From: Paenibacillus humicola
Lineage (GTDB): Bacteria > Bacillota > Bacilli > Paenibacillales > Paenibacillaceae
Assembly (NCBI RefSeq): GCF_028826105.1
Contig: NZ_JAQGPL010000001.1
Coordinates: 3,498,501 to 3,562,500, forward strand
DNA: 64,000 bases
Direction of reading: 5' to 3'
In this document: piece after piece, positions 1-8,162 of the stretch
How the letters are laid out: each line of letters begins with the position of its first letter
Position numbering within the stretch: the stretch's first letter is position 1
The notes under the pieces: model-generated
Database searches by the model: none
What the model was told of the DNA's origin: nothing
What the model saw: only the letters and a program-made list of their open reading frames with translations
Program-made: the position numbers and the translations under genes

Positions 1-129
1 CACGCCGAGCAGGAATAATTTGACGACCATATGCACCGGCTCGGACTCGTAGCGGTCTTTCAAGTAAAAATAGGTAAGCAGCGCAATTCCGGGCGCCAGT
101 GCGGCTGCCAATATGGAAAATAACAGCAT
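1..129 (-). CDS. prsW: PrsW intramembrane protease, N-terminal part
   Basis: This is the first 43 codons of a gene that runs off the left edge. The ATG at 129 follows a strong GGGGAGGTGG site. The peptide starts [15 protein letters not shown], a hydrophobic segment, followed by [14 protein letters not shown], which resembles the start of PrsW. PrsW proteases in Bacillus cleave the anti-sigma factor RsiW in the membrane. The gene next door is gudB, and prsW lies close to gudB in B. subtilis, which supports the call. The catalytic glutamates lie outside the window, so activity cannot be judged. Confidence 0.85.
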   Translation of the reverse strand, partial: MLLFSILAAALAPGIALLTYFYLKDRYESEPVHMVVKLFLLGV

Positions 130-193
130 TCCCGTTCCACCTCCCCTGGCGGGCTGCAGCAGCCGGATCCGGCCGCCCTGCCCGCGGCGGGCG

Positions 194-1444
194 CTAGATC
201 CAGCCGCGCAGCCGCGCGGCTTCGGCCATTTTCCGAACGCCGACCATATAAGCCGCAAGTCGCATATCGACATTGCGTCTCCGGTGCAGCTCATACACCT
301 GATTAAATCCGCGGACCATCATTTCCCGCAGCTTCGTATCGACTTCCTGTTCGGACCAGTAATAGCCCTGATTGTTTTGCACCCATTCAAAATAAGATAC
401 TATAACGCCCCCGCCGCTGGCAAGCACGTCGGGCACGAGCAGGATGCCCCGGTCGGTCACGATTTTCGTCGCTTCCAGCGTGGTCGGGCCGTTCGCCGCT
501 TCGACGATGATTTTCGCCTTAATATCGGCGGCGTTTTCGGACGTGATTTGGTTCTCGATCGCCGCCGGCACCAGAATGTCGCAATCGAGCTTCAGCAGCT
601 CGTCATTGGTGATCGTATCCCGGAACAAGTTCGTCACCGTACCGAAGGAATCACGGCGTTCCATCAAATATTCGACGTCGAGCCCATCCTCATTATACAA
701 CGCCCCGTTCACATCCGAAATACCGATCACCTTGGCGCCTGCCTGGTGCATAAAATGAGCCAGATAACTACCCGCGTTGCCGAAGCCTTGAATGACGACG
801 CGCGCATTCTGGATCGGGATGTTTTTCCGATTCAGCGCCTCGTCGACCATGATGGCGACACCGCGCGCGGTGGCGCTTTCCCGGCCGAGCGATCCCCCGA
901 GCACAAGCGGCTTGCCCGTGATGAACGCGGGCGAATCGAACTCGCGGATCCGGCTGTACTCATCCATCATCCACGCCATAATCTGCGCGTTCGTCATGAC
1001 GTCTGGCGCAGGGATGTCCTTGGTCGGTCCGACAATCTGGCTGATCGCGCGCACATAGCCGCGGCTCAGCCGTTCCAGCTCCCGGAAGGACATTTTGCGC
1101 GGATCGCAGATGATTCCGCCTTTTCCGCCGCCGTAAGGCAGGTCGGCAATGCCGCACTTGAGGCTCATCCAGATCGACAGCGCCTTCACCTCGTTTTCGT
1201 TCACATCCGGGTGAAAACGTACGCCTCCTTTGGTAGGGCCGACCGCATCGTTATGCTGAGCCCGGTATCCGACGAAAATGCGCGTCTTTCCGTCGTCCAT
1301 CCGCACGGGGAAGCGGACAGTCAGCACCCGCATCGGCTCTTTCAGAAGCTCGATCATATCGTCGCCATAGCCTAACTTGCGCAGCGCATCTTCGATGACA
1401 ATTTGCGTCGACGTCAGCACGTCGTTGTTTCCCGTTCCGTTCAC
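194..1444 (-). CDS. gudB: Glutamate dehydrogenase (GudB/RocG type)
   Basis: This cytoplasmic enzyme interconverts glutamate and 2-oxoglutarate plus ammonia, normally as a hexamer. The 416-residue product carries the catalytic lysine motif PYGGGKGG (about 103-110), the catalytic aspartate in PAPDVM (about 148) and the dinucleotide-binding GFGNAG (about 220-225). The length fits the family (about 424). I chose the GTG at 1444 because AAAGGTGGTGA precedes it and the next residues align with the N-termini of Bacillus GudB; the open frame upstream to 1603 runs through the terminator of the preceding gene. No short repeat is visible in the active-site region of the kind that inactivates gudB in laboratory B. 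subtilis, so it should be active. Confidence 0.95.
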   Translation of the reverse strand: MNGTGNNDVLTSTQIVIEDALRKLGYGDDMIELLKEPMRVLTVRFPVRMDDGKTRIFVGYRAQHNDAVGPTKGGVRFHPDVNENEVKALSIWMSLKCGIADLPYGGGKGGIICDPRKMSFRELERLSRGYVRAISQIVGPTKDIPAPDVMTNAQIMAWMMDEYSRIREFDSPAFITGKPLVLGGSLGRESATARGVAIMVDEALNRKNIPIQNARVVIQGFGNAGSYLAHFMHQAGAKVIGISDVNGALYNEDGLDVEYLMERRDSFGTVTNLFRDTITNDELLKLDCDILVPAAIENQITSENAADIKAKIIVEAANGPTTLEATKIVTDRGILLVPDVLASGGGVIVSYFEWVQNNQGYYWSEQEVDTKLREMMVRGFNQVYELHRRRNVDMRLAAYMVGVRKMAEAARLRGWI

Positions 1445-1516
1445 GGAACCGTCACCACCTTTACAATGTCTAATATGGGCGGCAGCTTCACCGTCTATGC
1501 GAATGCGGAAAAGAAC

Positions 1517-1570
1517 CGAAAAAAAAATAAAAAGCATCAGGCAAAAGGGCGAAAGCCCAGCTGCTGATGC
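1517..1570 (-). terminator. Rho-independent terminator after the mecA paralogue
   Basis: On the minus strand GCATCAG pairs with CTGATGC around an inner GGGC/GCCC hairpin, followed by a long T-rich tract. It lies between the mecA paralogue and gudB, so the two genes are probably transcribed separately. Confidence 0.8.
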
Positions 1571-1587
1571 GTGTATAAGCGCTCCGT

Positions 1588-2196
1588 TCAAAAATAAGTG
1601 CAAATTTCCGCAACGGCCTGCGCAGGAATGACCACTTTTCCGTATTCGTCGAGCACGGCCGTCGTCACCGAGGCCGCATCGCCGAATTCGGCGAGCAGCG
1701 CAATCATGGCGTGGTAACGAGGCTGCTCCATGCCTTCGGCTTCGAAGGCCAGCATATATTTGCCGTTGTAGGAGTATAGCCGCCCGTCACTGGTCAGGCC
1801 CGAATCATGAAGCCGCCGGCTGACGGCGATTACGTCTTCGATGTCTTTGAATGCATATAATACGACGTCGCTCTGTTCCAGCGTCACTTCAAGCTCATAT
1901 ACGTCTTCCTCGTTCTCGTCCTCGTCATGAGTACGATCATCGGGCCGCACGTTCACTTTGCCGCGGGTGACGATGACGACCATGCCCTGGGCCGGCAATG
2001 CGAAAACCTCGACCGCGAGCGGTCCGCTGGCATCGAAGCCGAGCTCGTTGTAGGCTTGGTCCATCATCTCGCTGAACAGCTCATGCACCTTCGGAATTTC
2101 GCGCCACATATCTTCCTTCTGGATCCCACGTTCCAGCAGGTCGTCGAACGTCAGAAAAATTCGTATTTTGTCTTGATTGAGTCGTTCGATTTTCAT
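1588..2196 (-). CDS. MecA-family adaptor protein (YpbH/MecB-like)
   Basis: The 202-residue product starts MKIERLNQDKIRIFLTFDDL, the typical N-terminal substrate-binding part of MecA adaptors. An acidic linker (DDRTHDEDENEEDVYELE, about 88-105) joins it to a C-terminal domain of the kind that binds ClpC. MecA proteins deliver substrates such as ComK to ClpCP. The position next to gudB matches ypbH, the mecA paralogue of B. subtilis, rather than mecA itself. A good AGAAGGAGGATCC site precedes the ATG at 2196. Assignment to the family is secure; whether it is MecA or the paralogue rests on gene order alone. Confidence 0.88.
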   Translation of the reverse strand: MKIERLNQDKIRIFLTFDDLLERGIQKEDMWREIPKVHELFSEMMDQAYNELGFDASGPLAVEVFALPAQGMVVIVTRGKVNVRPDDRTHDEDENEEDVYELEVTLEQSDVVLYAFKDIEDVIAVSRRLHDSGLTSDGRLYSYNGKYMLAFEAEGMEQPRYHAMIALLAEFGDAASVTTAVLDEYGKVVIPAQAVAEICTYF

Positions 2197-2395
2197 GATA
2201 GGATCCTCCTTCTCGAGAGCATCTTTCTGCTTCGTTGATGCGGAGCAAAACTTGTACCTCGAAAGCGCATATTAAGGCTGTATCTGTTATACACAGCGTA
2301 TGACGCTGCGGCCGTTTGGTGAATAAATCGCGCTATGCAACTATGTTATCATGTATGTCCCCGGAATGCACGAAAAAATGCCCGTTCCAACGCAT

Positions 2396-2462
2396 AAAAA
2401 AGAATCGTTTGCACCGCCATTATTACATACGTAAACGGACGGCCAAACGATTCTTTTTTTTG
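2396..2462. terminator. Bidirectional-looking terminator
   Basis: AAAAAGAATCGTTTG and CAAACGATTCTTTTTT form a long A/T-flanked hairpin. On the minus strand it ends the small gene at 2486-2791. The remaining bases from 2197 to 2395 should hold the promoter of the mecA paralogue, but I see no convincing -35/-10 pair. Confidence 0.75.
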
Positions 2463-2485
2463 AACCGGAACCGGTCTGGAAAGGA

Positions 2486-2791
2486 TTAATGCGTGCCCGC
2501 TTCCGACATGATTTCATTCGCCTGCTTCTTCACGGCGGGATCGCTGTTCACCAGCTTCTCGATCTGTCCCCAGGCTTCGCCGGATTGATGTGCGGCATGA
2601 TGTCCCGCGCTTGCCGCGGCATCGCCGAATTTGCGGTTCATTACCGCGCCGACCGCAGAGCCCTTCATGCCCGACCACGCTTCATTCGCCGCCGAGCTTG
2701 CCAAAGCGAACATGCCCGGGCGCCGCTTCGCCATATAAGCGGCCGCAGCGATTCCTACGATGCCGCCGACCAGAAAACCGGACCATCTCAT
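2486..2791 (-). CDS. Small membrane-associated protein of unknown function
   Basis: The product has 101 residues. It opens with a glycine/alanine-rich hydrophobic stretch (FLVGGIVGIAAAAYMA, about 6-21) followed by KRRPG, as in YtxH-like envelope proteins with one N-terminal membrane segment. The rest is an alanine-rich, probably helical tail with several histidines (GHHAAHQSGEAWG). AAAGGAGGATG lies just before the ATG, and a terminator follows the stop, so it looks like a one-gene unit. I do not recognise a domain with a known function. Codon use looks like its neighbours. Confidence 0.75.
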   Translation of the reverse strand: MRWSGFLVGGIVGIAAAAYMAKRRPGMFALASSAANEAWSGMKGSAVGAVMNRKFGDAAASAGHHAAHQSGEAWGQIEKLVNSDPAVKKQANEIMSEAGTH

Positions 2792-2963
2792 TGCTCCATC
2801 CTCCTTTGTATGATGAAATCAATGTTATTGTGGCCGTCTGTACGAGCGGTCATCCGGTCATAAAAAAAGGAAAAGGAGCGGCCTGCTCCCAAGTGTACGA
2901 AGGTTTCGAATTGCGAGAGACCTTAACCCCGGCAATGTGTTGGCGAGCGATCCGGCTAGGCCC

Positions 2964-3806
2964 TCACCGGTCAACAGCCGAGCCCTTGCCTGTGGTCAGG
3001 GTAAACAGATGAAGCTCGGCCGGCGTCCCGAACCGGATCGGCATCCCCGACGTGCCGAAGCCGCAGCTGACAAACATCCGGAACGTCTCGCCGCCGGGCT
3101 GTTTAAACGGCCGGAACCAGCCGCAGCGAAAATTCATGACGGAGAATCGCCGGACGAGCGGCCCGAGCAGCGGAAGCACGACCTGCCCGCCATGCGTGTC
3201 GCCGCATAAAGCAAGGTCGATTCTCATGTCCGGCGAAATTCGGGTGGCGATAATCGGGTCGTGCGCCAGCAGCAGTGTGAACGACGGGCCGCCGCCTTCC
3301 GGCTCTTCGAGCGCCAGCGGCAGCCGGTCCCGCTCCGTTCTCGGATCGTCCACGCCTGCGAGCCGGATGCGGCTGCCGCCTTTCTCGAGCACGACCGATT
3401 CGTTCGACAGCACGCGCACCCGTTCCTCTTCCAGCATGACCTCGAGCGGGCGGATATCCATCCTGTGATCGTTATTGCCGTATACCAGATAGATCGGGGC
3501 GATCCGGCGCAGCTTGCGGATGTTCGTCCGGCTCCGCGCAAGCGGCACGCCCTTCTCGCGCAAATCGCCGCCCACCAGCACCAGTTCGGCGCCGCCCGTG
3601 TCGGCGCACCGAGCAATAACCGCATCCGGGATCACGCGGCGGTGCACATCGCTTATAAACAGTACCCGGGTGCCGTCAAACCCGCCGGGCAGCCGTTCGT
3701 GCGCTACCGTTTGAACGTCCAGCCGGTAACGGAACGAAGCCGCGACCATATATCCCGCGAACAGCGCGGCCGCAGCCGCTGCAGCCGCCAATACCCATAA
3801 AACCAT
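2964..3806 (-). CDS. Membrane-anchored metallophosphoesterase (YpbG-like)
   Basis: This 280-residue protein has an N-terminal membrane anchor (about 3-25) and then a calcineurin-like phosphoesterase fold. Visible motifs are SDVH (Asp53, His55), GGD (Asp81), GNND (about 110-113), a later LAHDP and GDTHGGQ. In the standard fold the third motif reads GNHD/E and the last GHTH, so two histidines are replaced here by Asn and Asp. The start at 3806 was chosen for its GGAAGGAG site; an upstream ATG has none. The YpbG phosphoesterase lies next to ypbH in B. subtilis, which fits the position. Substrate unknown. Confidence 0.85.
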   Translation of the reverse strand: MVLWVLAAAAAAAALFAGYMVAASFRYRLDVQTVAHERLPGGFDGTRVLFISDVHRRVIPDAVIARCADTGGAELVLVGGDLREKGVPLARSRTNIRKLRRIAPIYLVYGNNDHRMDIRPLEVMLEEERVRVLSNESVVLEKGGSRIRLAGVDDPRTERDRLPLALEEPEGGGPSFTLLLAHDPIIATRISPDMRIDLALCGDTHGGQVVLPLLGPLVRRFSVMNFRCGWFRPFKQPGGETFRMFVSCGFGTSGMPIRFGTPAELHLFTLTTGKGSAVDR

Positions 3807-3878
3807 ATCGCACCGAACTCCTTCCGCGATGTAAAACTGAAGAGCCTTCAAGAGCCGCGGGAGTCAAGCGGCTGCGGA

Positions 3879-4112
3879 TCAAAGCGCGGTGTAGCGGCGC
3901 CCCCACAGGAACAGGGAAACCAGCAGCAGCAGAAACATGCCGATCAAAATCCGGTAAAACCATTTGGTCATGGTTTCTTTGTTGGAAGGATGCTTCAGCC
4001 GCCGCGAAGGCAGCGGCCGATCCGGACCGGCGGCGACCCGGACCGCCGCCGGCCCTCTGCCGGTCGGCGTTCCCGTCGAACGCCTGGAGCCGAATTTTTC
4101 CATTCTGCTCAT
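3879..4112 (-). CDS. Basic single-span membrane peptide coupled to the CPBP gene
   Basis: This 77-residue product begins with a basic, Pro/Arg/Gly-rich, probably disordered part (about 1-47). It then has one strongly hydrophobic segment (YRILIGMFLLLLVSLFLW, about 52-69) and ends in GRRYTAL. Its ATG overlaps the stop of the upstream protease gene as ATGA, with GGAGGAAG in front, so translation is probably coupled. A shorter 30-residue form starting at the internal MTKWFY lacks a ribosome site. The topology suggests N-in with a short tail outside. I know of no homologue and propose no function beyond a possible partnership with the protease. Confidence 0.6.
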   Translation of the reverse strand: MSRMEKFGSRRSTGTPTGRGPAAVRVAAGPDRPLPSRRLKHPSNKETMTKWFYRILIGMFLLLLVSLFLWGRRYTAL

Positions 4113-4702
4113 GTCTTCCTCCGAAAGCGGATGATGAGTCCCATTACCGTATCGATGATGAAATGGGCGGCAATCGGCGCCCATAGCGTGCCGGTATGGA
4201 TATATATCCAGCCCAGCGCGTAGCTGATCGAAAACACGAGCCCCGTCGGGATCCAATGGCGCAAATAGCGGACATGAATCGCCGCAAACAAAATACTCGT
4301 CCAGTAAGGACCGATATTGTGCTGAACGGCGCCGCGAAACAGCGTCTCCTCGCAGACGGCGACGATCAGCGACAACAGCACGATATGCCACACCGGCCTT
4401 TTCTTGAATAACCGTTCGTTGACGCCTCCGTCGTCTCCGACTTCTTCAGGCACGAACATGGACACCAGGTAATCGACAAGGAGCACCAGCGCGGCCAGGC
4501 CCGCGCCCCATAGCAGAAACGAGCTTCCGGCCGGCCATTCGAAGAGCAGCAACGGGTTGCGGCGCTGGAATAATAGCCAAATAAGGCCGATAATAAATGT
4601 GCCTGCCTGCGTGGCGTATAAATTGATGAGCAGCAGACGGTCGTCGATTTGGTCGATCGTGACCTTGCGAAAGCGAATGTTGCGCAGATCGATTTTTTTC
4701 AT
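4109..4702 (-). CDS. CPBP (CAAX/Abi) family intramembrane protease
   Basis: The 197-residue product has about five or six membrane spans. It carries the family glutamates in EETLFRG (about 118-124), a histidine in AAIHVRYL (about 143) and HFIID near the C-terminus, which together form the putative metal site of CPBP proteases. B. subtilis YpbD, a member of this family, lies near ypbG/ypbH and serA, so this is the likely counterpart. The gene overlaps the next one by four bases. Family members cleave membrane substrates or act in immunity to peptides; no substrate can be assigned here. Confidence 0.88.
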   Translation of the reverse strand: MKKIDLRNIRFRKVTIDQIDDRLLLINLYATQAGTFIIGLIWLLFQRRNPLLLFEWPAGSSFLLWGAGLAALVLLVDYLVSMFVPEEVGDDGGVNERLFKKRPVWHIVLLSLIVAVCEETLFRGAVQHNIGPYWTSILFAAIHVRYLRHWIPTGLVFSISYALGWIYIHTGTLWAPIAAHFIIDTVMGLIIRFRRKT

Positions 4703-4857
4703 AGGTCCAACCGCCTGTCGTGAAGGTGATTTCTTTTTCGACCAATTTCTCCTATACTAGTAGGACAATCGATCTATAACGAAACGAAAAAGCTGCCCTC
4801 GGGTAGCTTGAAAGTCACATCTTTACCGGCTGATAACCGGACATAAAGGGGATACAT

Positions 4858-5778
4858 ATGGACAAACGTTTGACACGCACCGAAATGTTCGCAAGCCTCG
4901 GATTTCTGTTTACGCTCGTCCTCGCCGTCGGAAGCTTTTTTTACGGCATGAAAATCGGCTCGGACAAGACCGAAGCGAAATTTATCGAGCAGACCAAGCA
5001 TTTAAGTTCAGGCAGCAGCGCGATTGTGCCCGCTTATCAGCAGCAGGATCTGGTTTCCTTCTATCATACCGTATTTTTGCCTTATCGTGAATTTCAATCC
5101 GAATGGACCTCAACGCTGCGCAAGCTCGTCTCGAAGCAGCTCGCGGCCCCCTCCTCCGCGCTGAAGGAGCTGGCAGGAACAGCCGTGCAAAAATACGGCG
5201 AAGCAAGCAACGCAGCCGTGCCGAAGACGTCTCCGCTCCTTGAGCAGGCTCAGCTCCAGCTAATGAAGGCGCTGAAGCTGATGGGCGATGCGGCCCAACG
5301 CAGCGCCGGCAGCGCGGACGGCCAATCGGGGCCTGACGTCGCGAAGCAGCTGGAGAAGGACGCGTTCTACCACGAAGGGGTCAAGCAGGCGAACGCCGGA
5401 CAGCTGAGCTATTACGGCGCCATGTTGAAATGGGCCAGTTCCGTGGACTCCGATATTCCCCCCGATTACAACAGCACCGAGCTGATTGAAGTTTCGCAGT
5501 GGAAGAAGCTTCCGCTAGCTGTCAAAAACGTGATTATGGCCGCTCAGCTGAACGCACGAGCGGTGCTTGCCCCCTTTTATCCGCAGGATTTGACGGCGCG
5601 CGTCGATGCGTTTATCGATTCCGGTCAGGACGGCCGCATGAAAATCCAGACGGTTCAAGCTATCGCCGATCTGCTGATCGGTACGGACGCCGTCCGCGCC
5701 GGTGATTTTCGCAGCAGCCAGGCCGCGCTTTACGGCAAGGAAGTACTGCCGATGCTTCCGTTTTTCTCCGAAGGGTAA
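4858..5778 (+). CDS. Membrane-anchored protein of unknown function
   Basis: The product has 306 residues with one N-terminal membrane segment (about 12-30: ASLGFLFTLVLAVGSFFYG). A mostly helical, hydrophilic extracytoplasmic part follows, rich in Ala, Gln and Lys. I see no catalytic motif. It is one of few plus-strand genes in the left half of the window. AAAGGGG lies 6 bases before the ATG. The stop is one base from the convergent rhodanese stop at 5780, so transcripts from the two genes meet tail to tail. The helical content could mean a scaffolding or sensing role, but this is a guess. Confidence 0.75.
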   Translation: MDKRLTRTEMFASLGFLFTLVLAVGSFFYGMKIGSDKTEAKFIEQTKHLSSGSSAIVPAYQQQDLVSFYHTVFLPYREFQSEWTSTLRKLVSKQLAAPSSALKELAGTAVQKYGEASNAAVPKTSPLLEQAQLQLMKALKLMGDAAQRSAGSADGQSGPDVAKQLEKDAFYHEGVKQANAGQLSYYGAMLKWASSVDSDIPPDYNSTELIEVSQWKKLPLAVKNVIMAAQLNARAVLAPFYPQDLTARVDAFIDSGQDGRMKIQTVQAIADLLIGTDAVRAGDFRSSQAALYGKEVLPMLPFFSEG

Positions 5779-5779
5779 C

Positions 5780-6106
5780 TCAGTCGTATTCGAACCCGGC
5801 ATGCGAGGCAACGGCGGCCATTCCGCCCAATACGTTTTGGAGACCGCCGAAGCCTCTTTCGTGTAAATAACGGCATACGGCCTCGCTTCGGACGCCGTGG
5901 GCACATATAATGTACAGCGGTTTGTCGCGCGGCAGCTCATCGATTCGCCCGGGAATCGTATTCATCGGCATCAGCGTCGTTTGCTCCAGATGGTAATAAT
6001 CCCATTCCGGCTGCTCCCGCACGTCGATTACCTGGTCTGCGGACAGCCCGCCCTCCCGCATCCGGCGGACGAATTCCAGCGGCTCCACGTCCGTCCATCG
6101 CTTCAT
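5780..6106 (-). CDS. Single-domain rhodanese-like sulfurtransferase
   Basis: The 108-residue product has the rhodanese signature VIDVREQPEW (about 26-35) and the active-site loop CAHGVRS (cysteine about 68), which holds a persulfide in this family. The length is that of a stand-alone rhodanese domain (about 100). Such proteins pass sulfane sulfur or detoxify cyanide and reactive sulfur; the real acceptor is not evident from the context. A GGAGGGAATG-type site precedes the ATG at 6106. Confidence 0.88.
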   Translation of the reverse strand: MKRWTDVEPLEFVRRMREGGLSADQVIDVREQPEWDYYHLEQTTLMPMNTIPGRIDELPRDKPLYIICAHGVRSEAVCRYLHERGFGGLQNVLGGMAAVASHAGFEYD

Positions 6107-6183
6107 TTACATTCCCTCCAAATTCCAGGTAGGATCCCGCGCCTCATCATAACGAAAATTTCACATTTCGGCAAGTTTCGGCA

Positions 6184-6211
6184 TTGCAATTGCCGGCTTA
6201 CCTGCTATAAA
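6184..6211 (+). promoter_or_regulatory. Sigma-A type promoter for serA
   Basis: TTGCAA and TATAAA are separated by 16 bases, about 170 bases ahead of the serA start. The long G+C-rich leader holds a small GAAGC/GCTTC hairpin and a GGGGGTTTTT tract near 6326-6347, which could be a weak attenuator. No T-box signature is seen. Confidence 0.55.
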
Positions 6212-6379
6212 ATAAGAAAAGCTTTTGTTGTGCGGTTTTTGCCGTCCTTGCGGTCATTCGACAAGCATGTGCGGCGGCTTGCGGCGCAAGCGATCAAACT
6301 CTCGTCCGGCTGACCGGGAAGCGTCGGCTTCGGCGGGGGTTTTTCGCTTCTATTTCATTTTTTCAGGAGGCATTTCGAC

Positions 6380-7972
6380 ATGTTCAAAGTTCTAGTCTCA
6401 GACCCGATCAGCGACCTCGGCATTCAAAAGCTGGCAGATGCCGAGGATGTCGCCGTCGATAAAAAGCCCGGACTCAGCGAGGACGAACTGATTGCGATTA
6501 TCGGCGAATACGACGCCCTGCTCGTGCGCAGCCAGACGCGCGTAACGCCGCGTATTATGGAAGCCGGCAAGCAGCTGAAGGTAATCGGCCGCGCCGGCGT
6601 CGGCGTCGACAATATCGATCTGGATGCCGCGACGCAGCGCGGTATTATCGTCATCAACGCGCCGGACGGAAATACGATTACGACCTGCGAGCACACGTTT
6701 GCGATGATGATGGCCGTCGCCCGCCACATTCCGCAGGCGTATCATAAAACCGTCGGCGGGGAATGGGACCGGAAATCGTTCCTCGGCGTCGAGCTTCGGA
6801 GCAAAATCCTCGGCGTGCTCGGCATGGGCCGGATCGGCAGCGAGGTCGCCAAACGCGCGAAGGCGTTCGGCATGGAAATTTGGGGCTACGATCCGTTCCT
6901 GACGGAAGAACGCGCCGAGAAGCTGGGCGTCCGCCTCTCCACCGTCGACGATATCGTGCGCAACGCCGACTTTATGACGGTTCATACGCCGCTGACGCCG
7001 GAAACGCGCCATATGATTTCCCGCCCGCAGTTCGAAGTGATGAAGAAAGGGATGCGCATCGTGAACTGCGCACGCGGCGGCATCATCGACGAAGCCGCTC
7101 TCGTTGAAGCGATCGGTCAGGGCATCGTGGCCGGGGCGGCATTCGACGTATTCGAAGTGGAGCCGCCGGCGGCGGATCATCCGTTTCTGAACAATCCGAA
7201 AATCATCGTGACGCCGCATCTCGGCGCATCCACCGTCGAAGCCCAGGAAAACGTCGCGATCGACGTCTCCGAGCAGGTGCTGAATATTTTGCGCGGCAAG
7301 CCGTTTATCAATGCCGTCAATATGCCGCCGATTCCGGCGAACGTGCTGAGCGTCCTGCAGCCGTATTTCAGCCTTGGCGAGAAGTTGGGCAGCTTTGCCG
7401 CCCAGCTGACCGAAGGCGCCGTGGAGGATATCATCATCAACTACGCCGGCGAGCTGGCCGACGTCGATACGCAGCCGCTCACCCGCTATATCGTGCGCGG
7501 CGTGCTGGCGCACCACCTCGGCATCGAGCAGGTGAACGTGGTCAACTCCATGCATCTGGCCAAGGAGCGGAGCGTCAATATCGTCGTGCAGACGTCGCGC
7601 GCGGCCCGCGATTTTACGAATCTCGTCTCGGTTACGCTCCGTTCGAAGAAGGAAGAGCGTCTCGTCGCCGGCACGCTGCTGACAGGCTACGGGCACCGGA
7701 TCGTGCAGATCGACAAATTCCCGGTCGACGTCGCGCCGGAGGGCAATCTGATTCTCGTCTCGCATAACGACAAGCCGGGCATCATCGGGCGCGTCGGTAC
7801 GCTGCTCGGCAGCAACGACGTCAATATCGCGACGATGCAGGTCGGCCGTCAGCTGGCCGGCGGCGCCGCTATCATGGTGCTTTCGGTCGACAAGCCGGCG
7901 ACAAAGGAACAGCTCGCCGAGCTGACGAAGCTGCCCGACCTGAACAACGCCAAAGAAATCGTATTGGTTTAA
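6380..7972 (+). CDS. serA: D-3-phosphoglycerate dehydrogenase
   Basis: SerA oxidises 3-phosphoglycerate with NAD+ to 3-phosphohydroxypyruvate, the first step of serine synthesis. The 530-residue product is the long form. It has a substrate domain, the NAD site GMGRIG (about 148-153), the arginine of NCARGG, the catalytic histidine in TPHLGAST, an intervening ASB-type domain, and a C-terminal ACT domain (from about 455, SHNDKPGIIG) that usually binds serine for feedback. TTCAGGAGG precedes the ATG. A clear terminator follows, so it is a single-gene unit. serA follows the ypb cluster in B. subtilis too. Confidence 0.96.
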   Translation: MFKVLVSDPISDLGIQKLADAEDVAVDKKPGLSEDELIAIIGEYDALLVRSQTRVTPRIMEAGKQLKVIGRAGVGVDNIDLDAATQRGIIVINAPDGNTITTCEHTFAMMMAVARHIPQAYHKTVGGEWDRKSFLGVELRSKILGVLGMGRIGSEVAKRAKAFGMEIWGYDPFLTEERAEKLGVRLSTVDDIVRNADFMTVHTPLTPETRHMISRPQFEVMKKGMRIVNCARGGIIDEAALVEAIGQGIVAGAAFDVFEVEPPAADHPFLNNPKIIVTPHLGASTVEAQENVAIDVSEQVLNILRGKPFINAVNMPPIPANVLSVLQPYFSLGEKLGSFAAQLTEGAVEDIIINYAGELADVDTQPLTRYIVRGVLAHHLGIEQVNVVNSMHLAKERSVNIVVQTSRAARDFTNLVSVTLRSKKEERLVAGTLLTGYGHRIVQIDKFPVDVAPEGNLILVSHNDKPGIIGRVGTLLGSNDVNIATMQVGRQLAGGAAIMVLSVDKPATKEQLAELTKLPDLNNAKEIVLV

Positions 7973-8001
7973 AAACGAAATTGGGCTCCTTTTGTAAGAC
8001 A

Positions 8002-8036
8002 AGAAGCGCTTCCGCGAACGGAGCGCTTCTTTTTTC
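8002..8036 (+). terminator. serA terminator
   Basis: AGAAGCGC pairs with GCGCTTCT, with an inner TCCG/CGGA around a CGAA loop, followed by TTTTTT. It lies 30 bases after the serA stop. Confidence 0.85.
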
Positions 8037-8162
8037 GTTTATTTACGGCGCGTTGTTTCACGACCAACAAGATTTATCGGCCTGCTTCAACAAATCCGGC
8101 TAAGATTCGTTCCGGCACCGGAAAATTGAAATCGCCGGTTAATGCTCCGGGACACGGGCAGC

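Noticed and set aside
4786..4816. Hairpin AAGCTGCCC/GGGTAGCTT before the gene at 4858
   Set aside because: It could be a minus-strand terminator or a leader stem, but no minus-strand gene ends there and the evidence is too thin to call.
6106..6379. T-box or serine-type attenuator ahead of serA
   Set aside because: No T-box sequence or specifier structure is visible; only a small hairpin and a short T run are present.
6398..8002. 534-codon minus-strand frame opposite serA
   Set aside because: It mirrors serA and its translation shows no domain; His/Arg/Asp-rich composition is typical of antisense frames.
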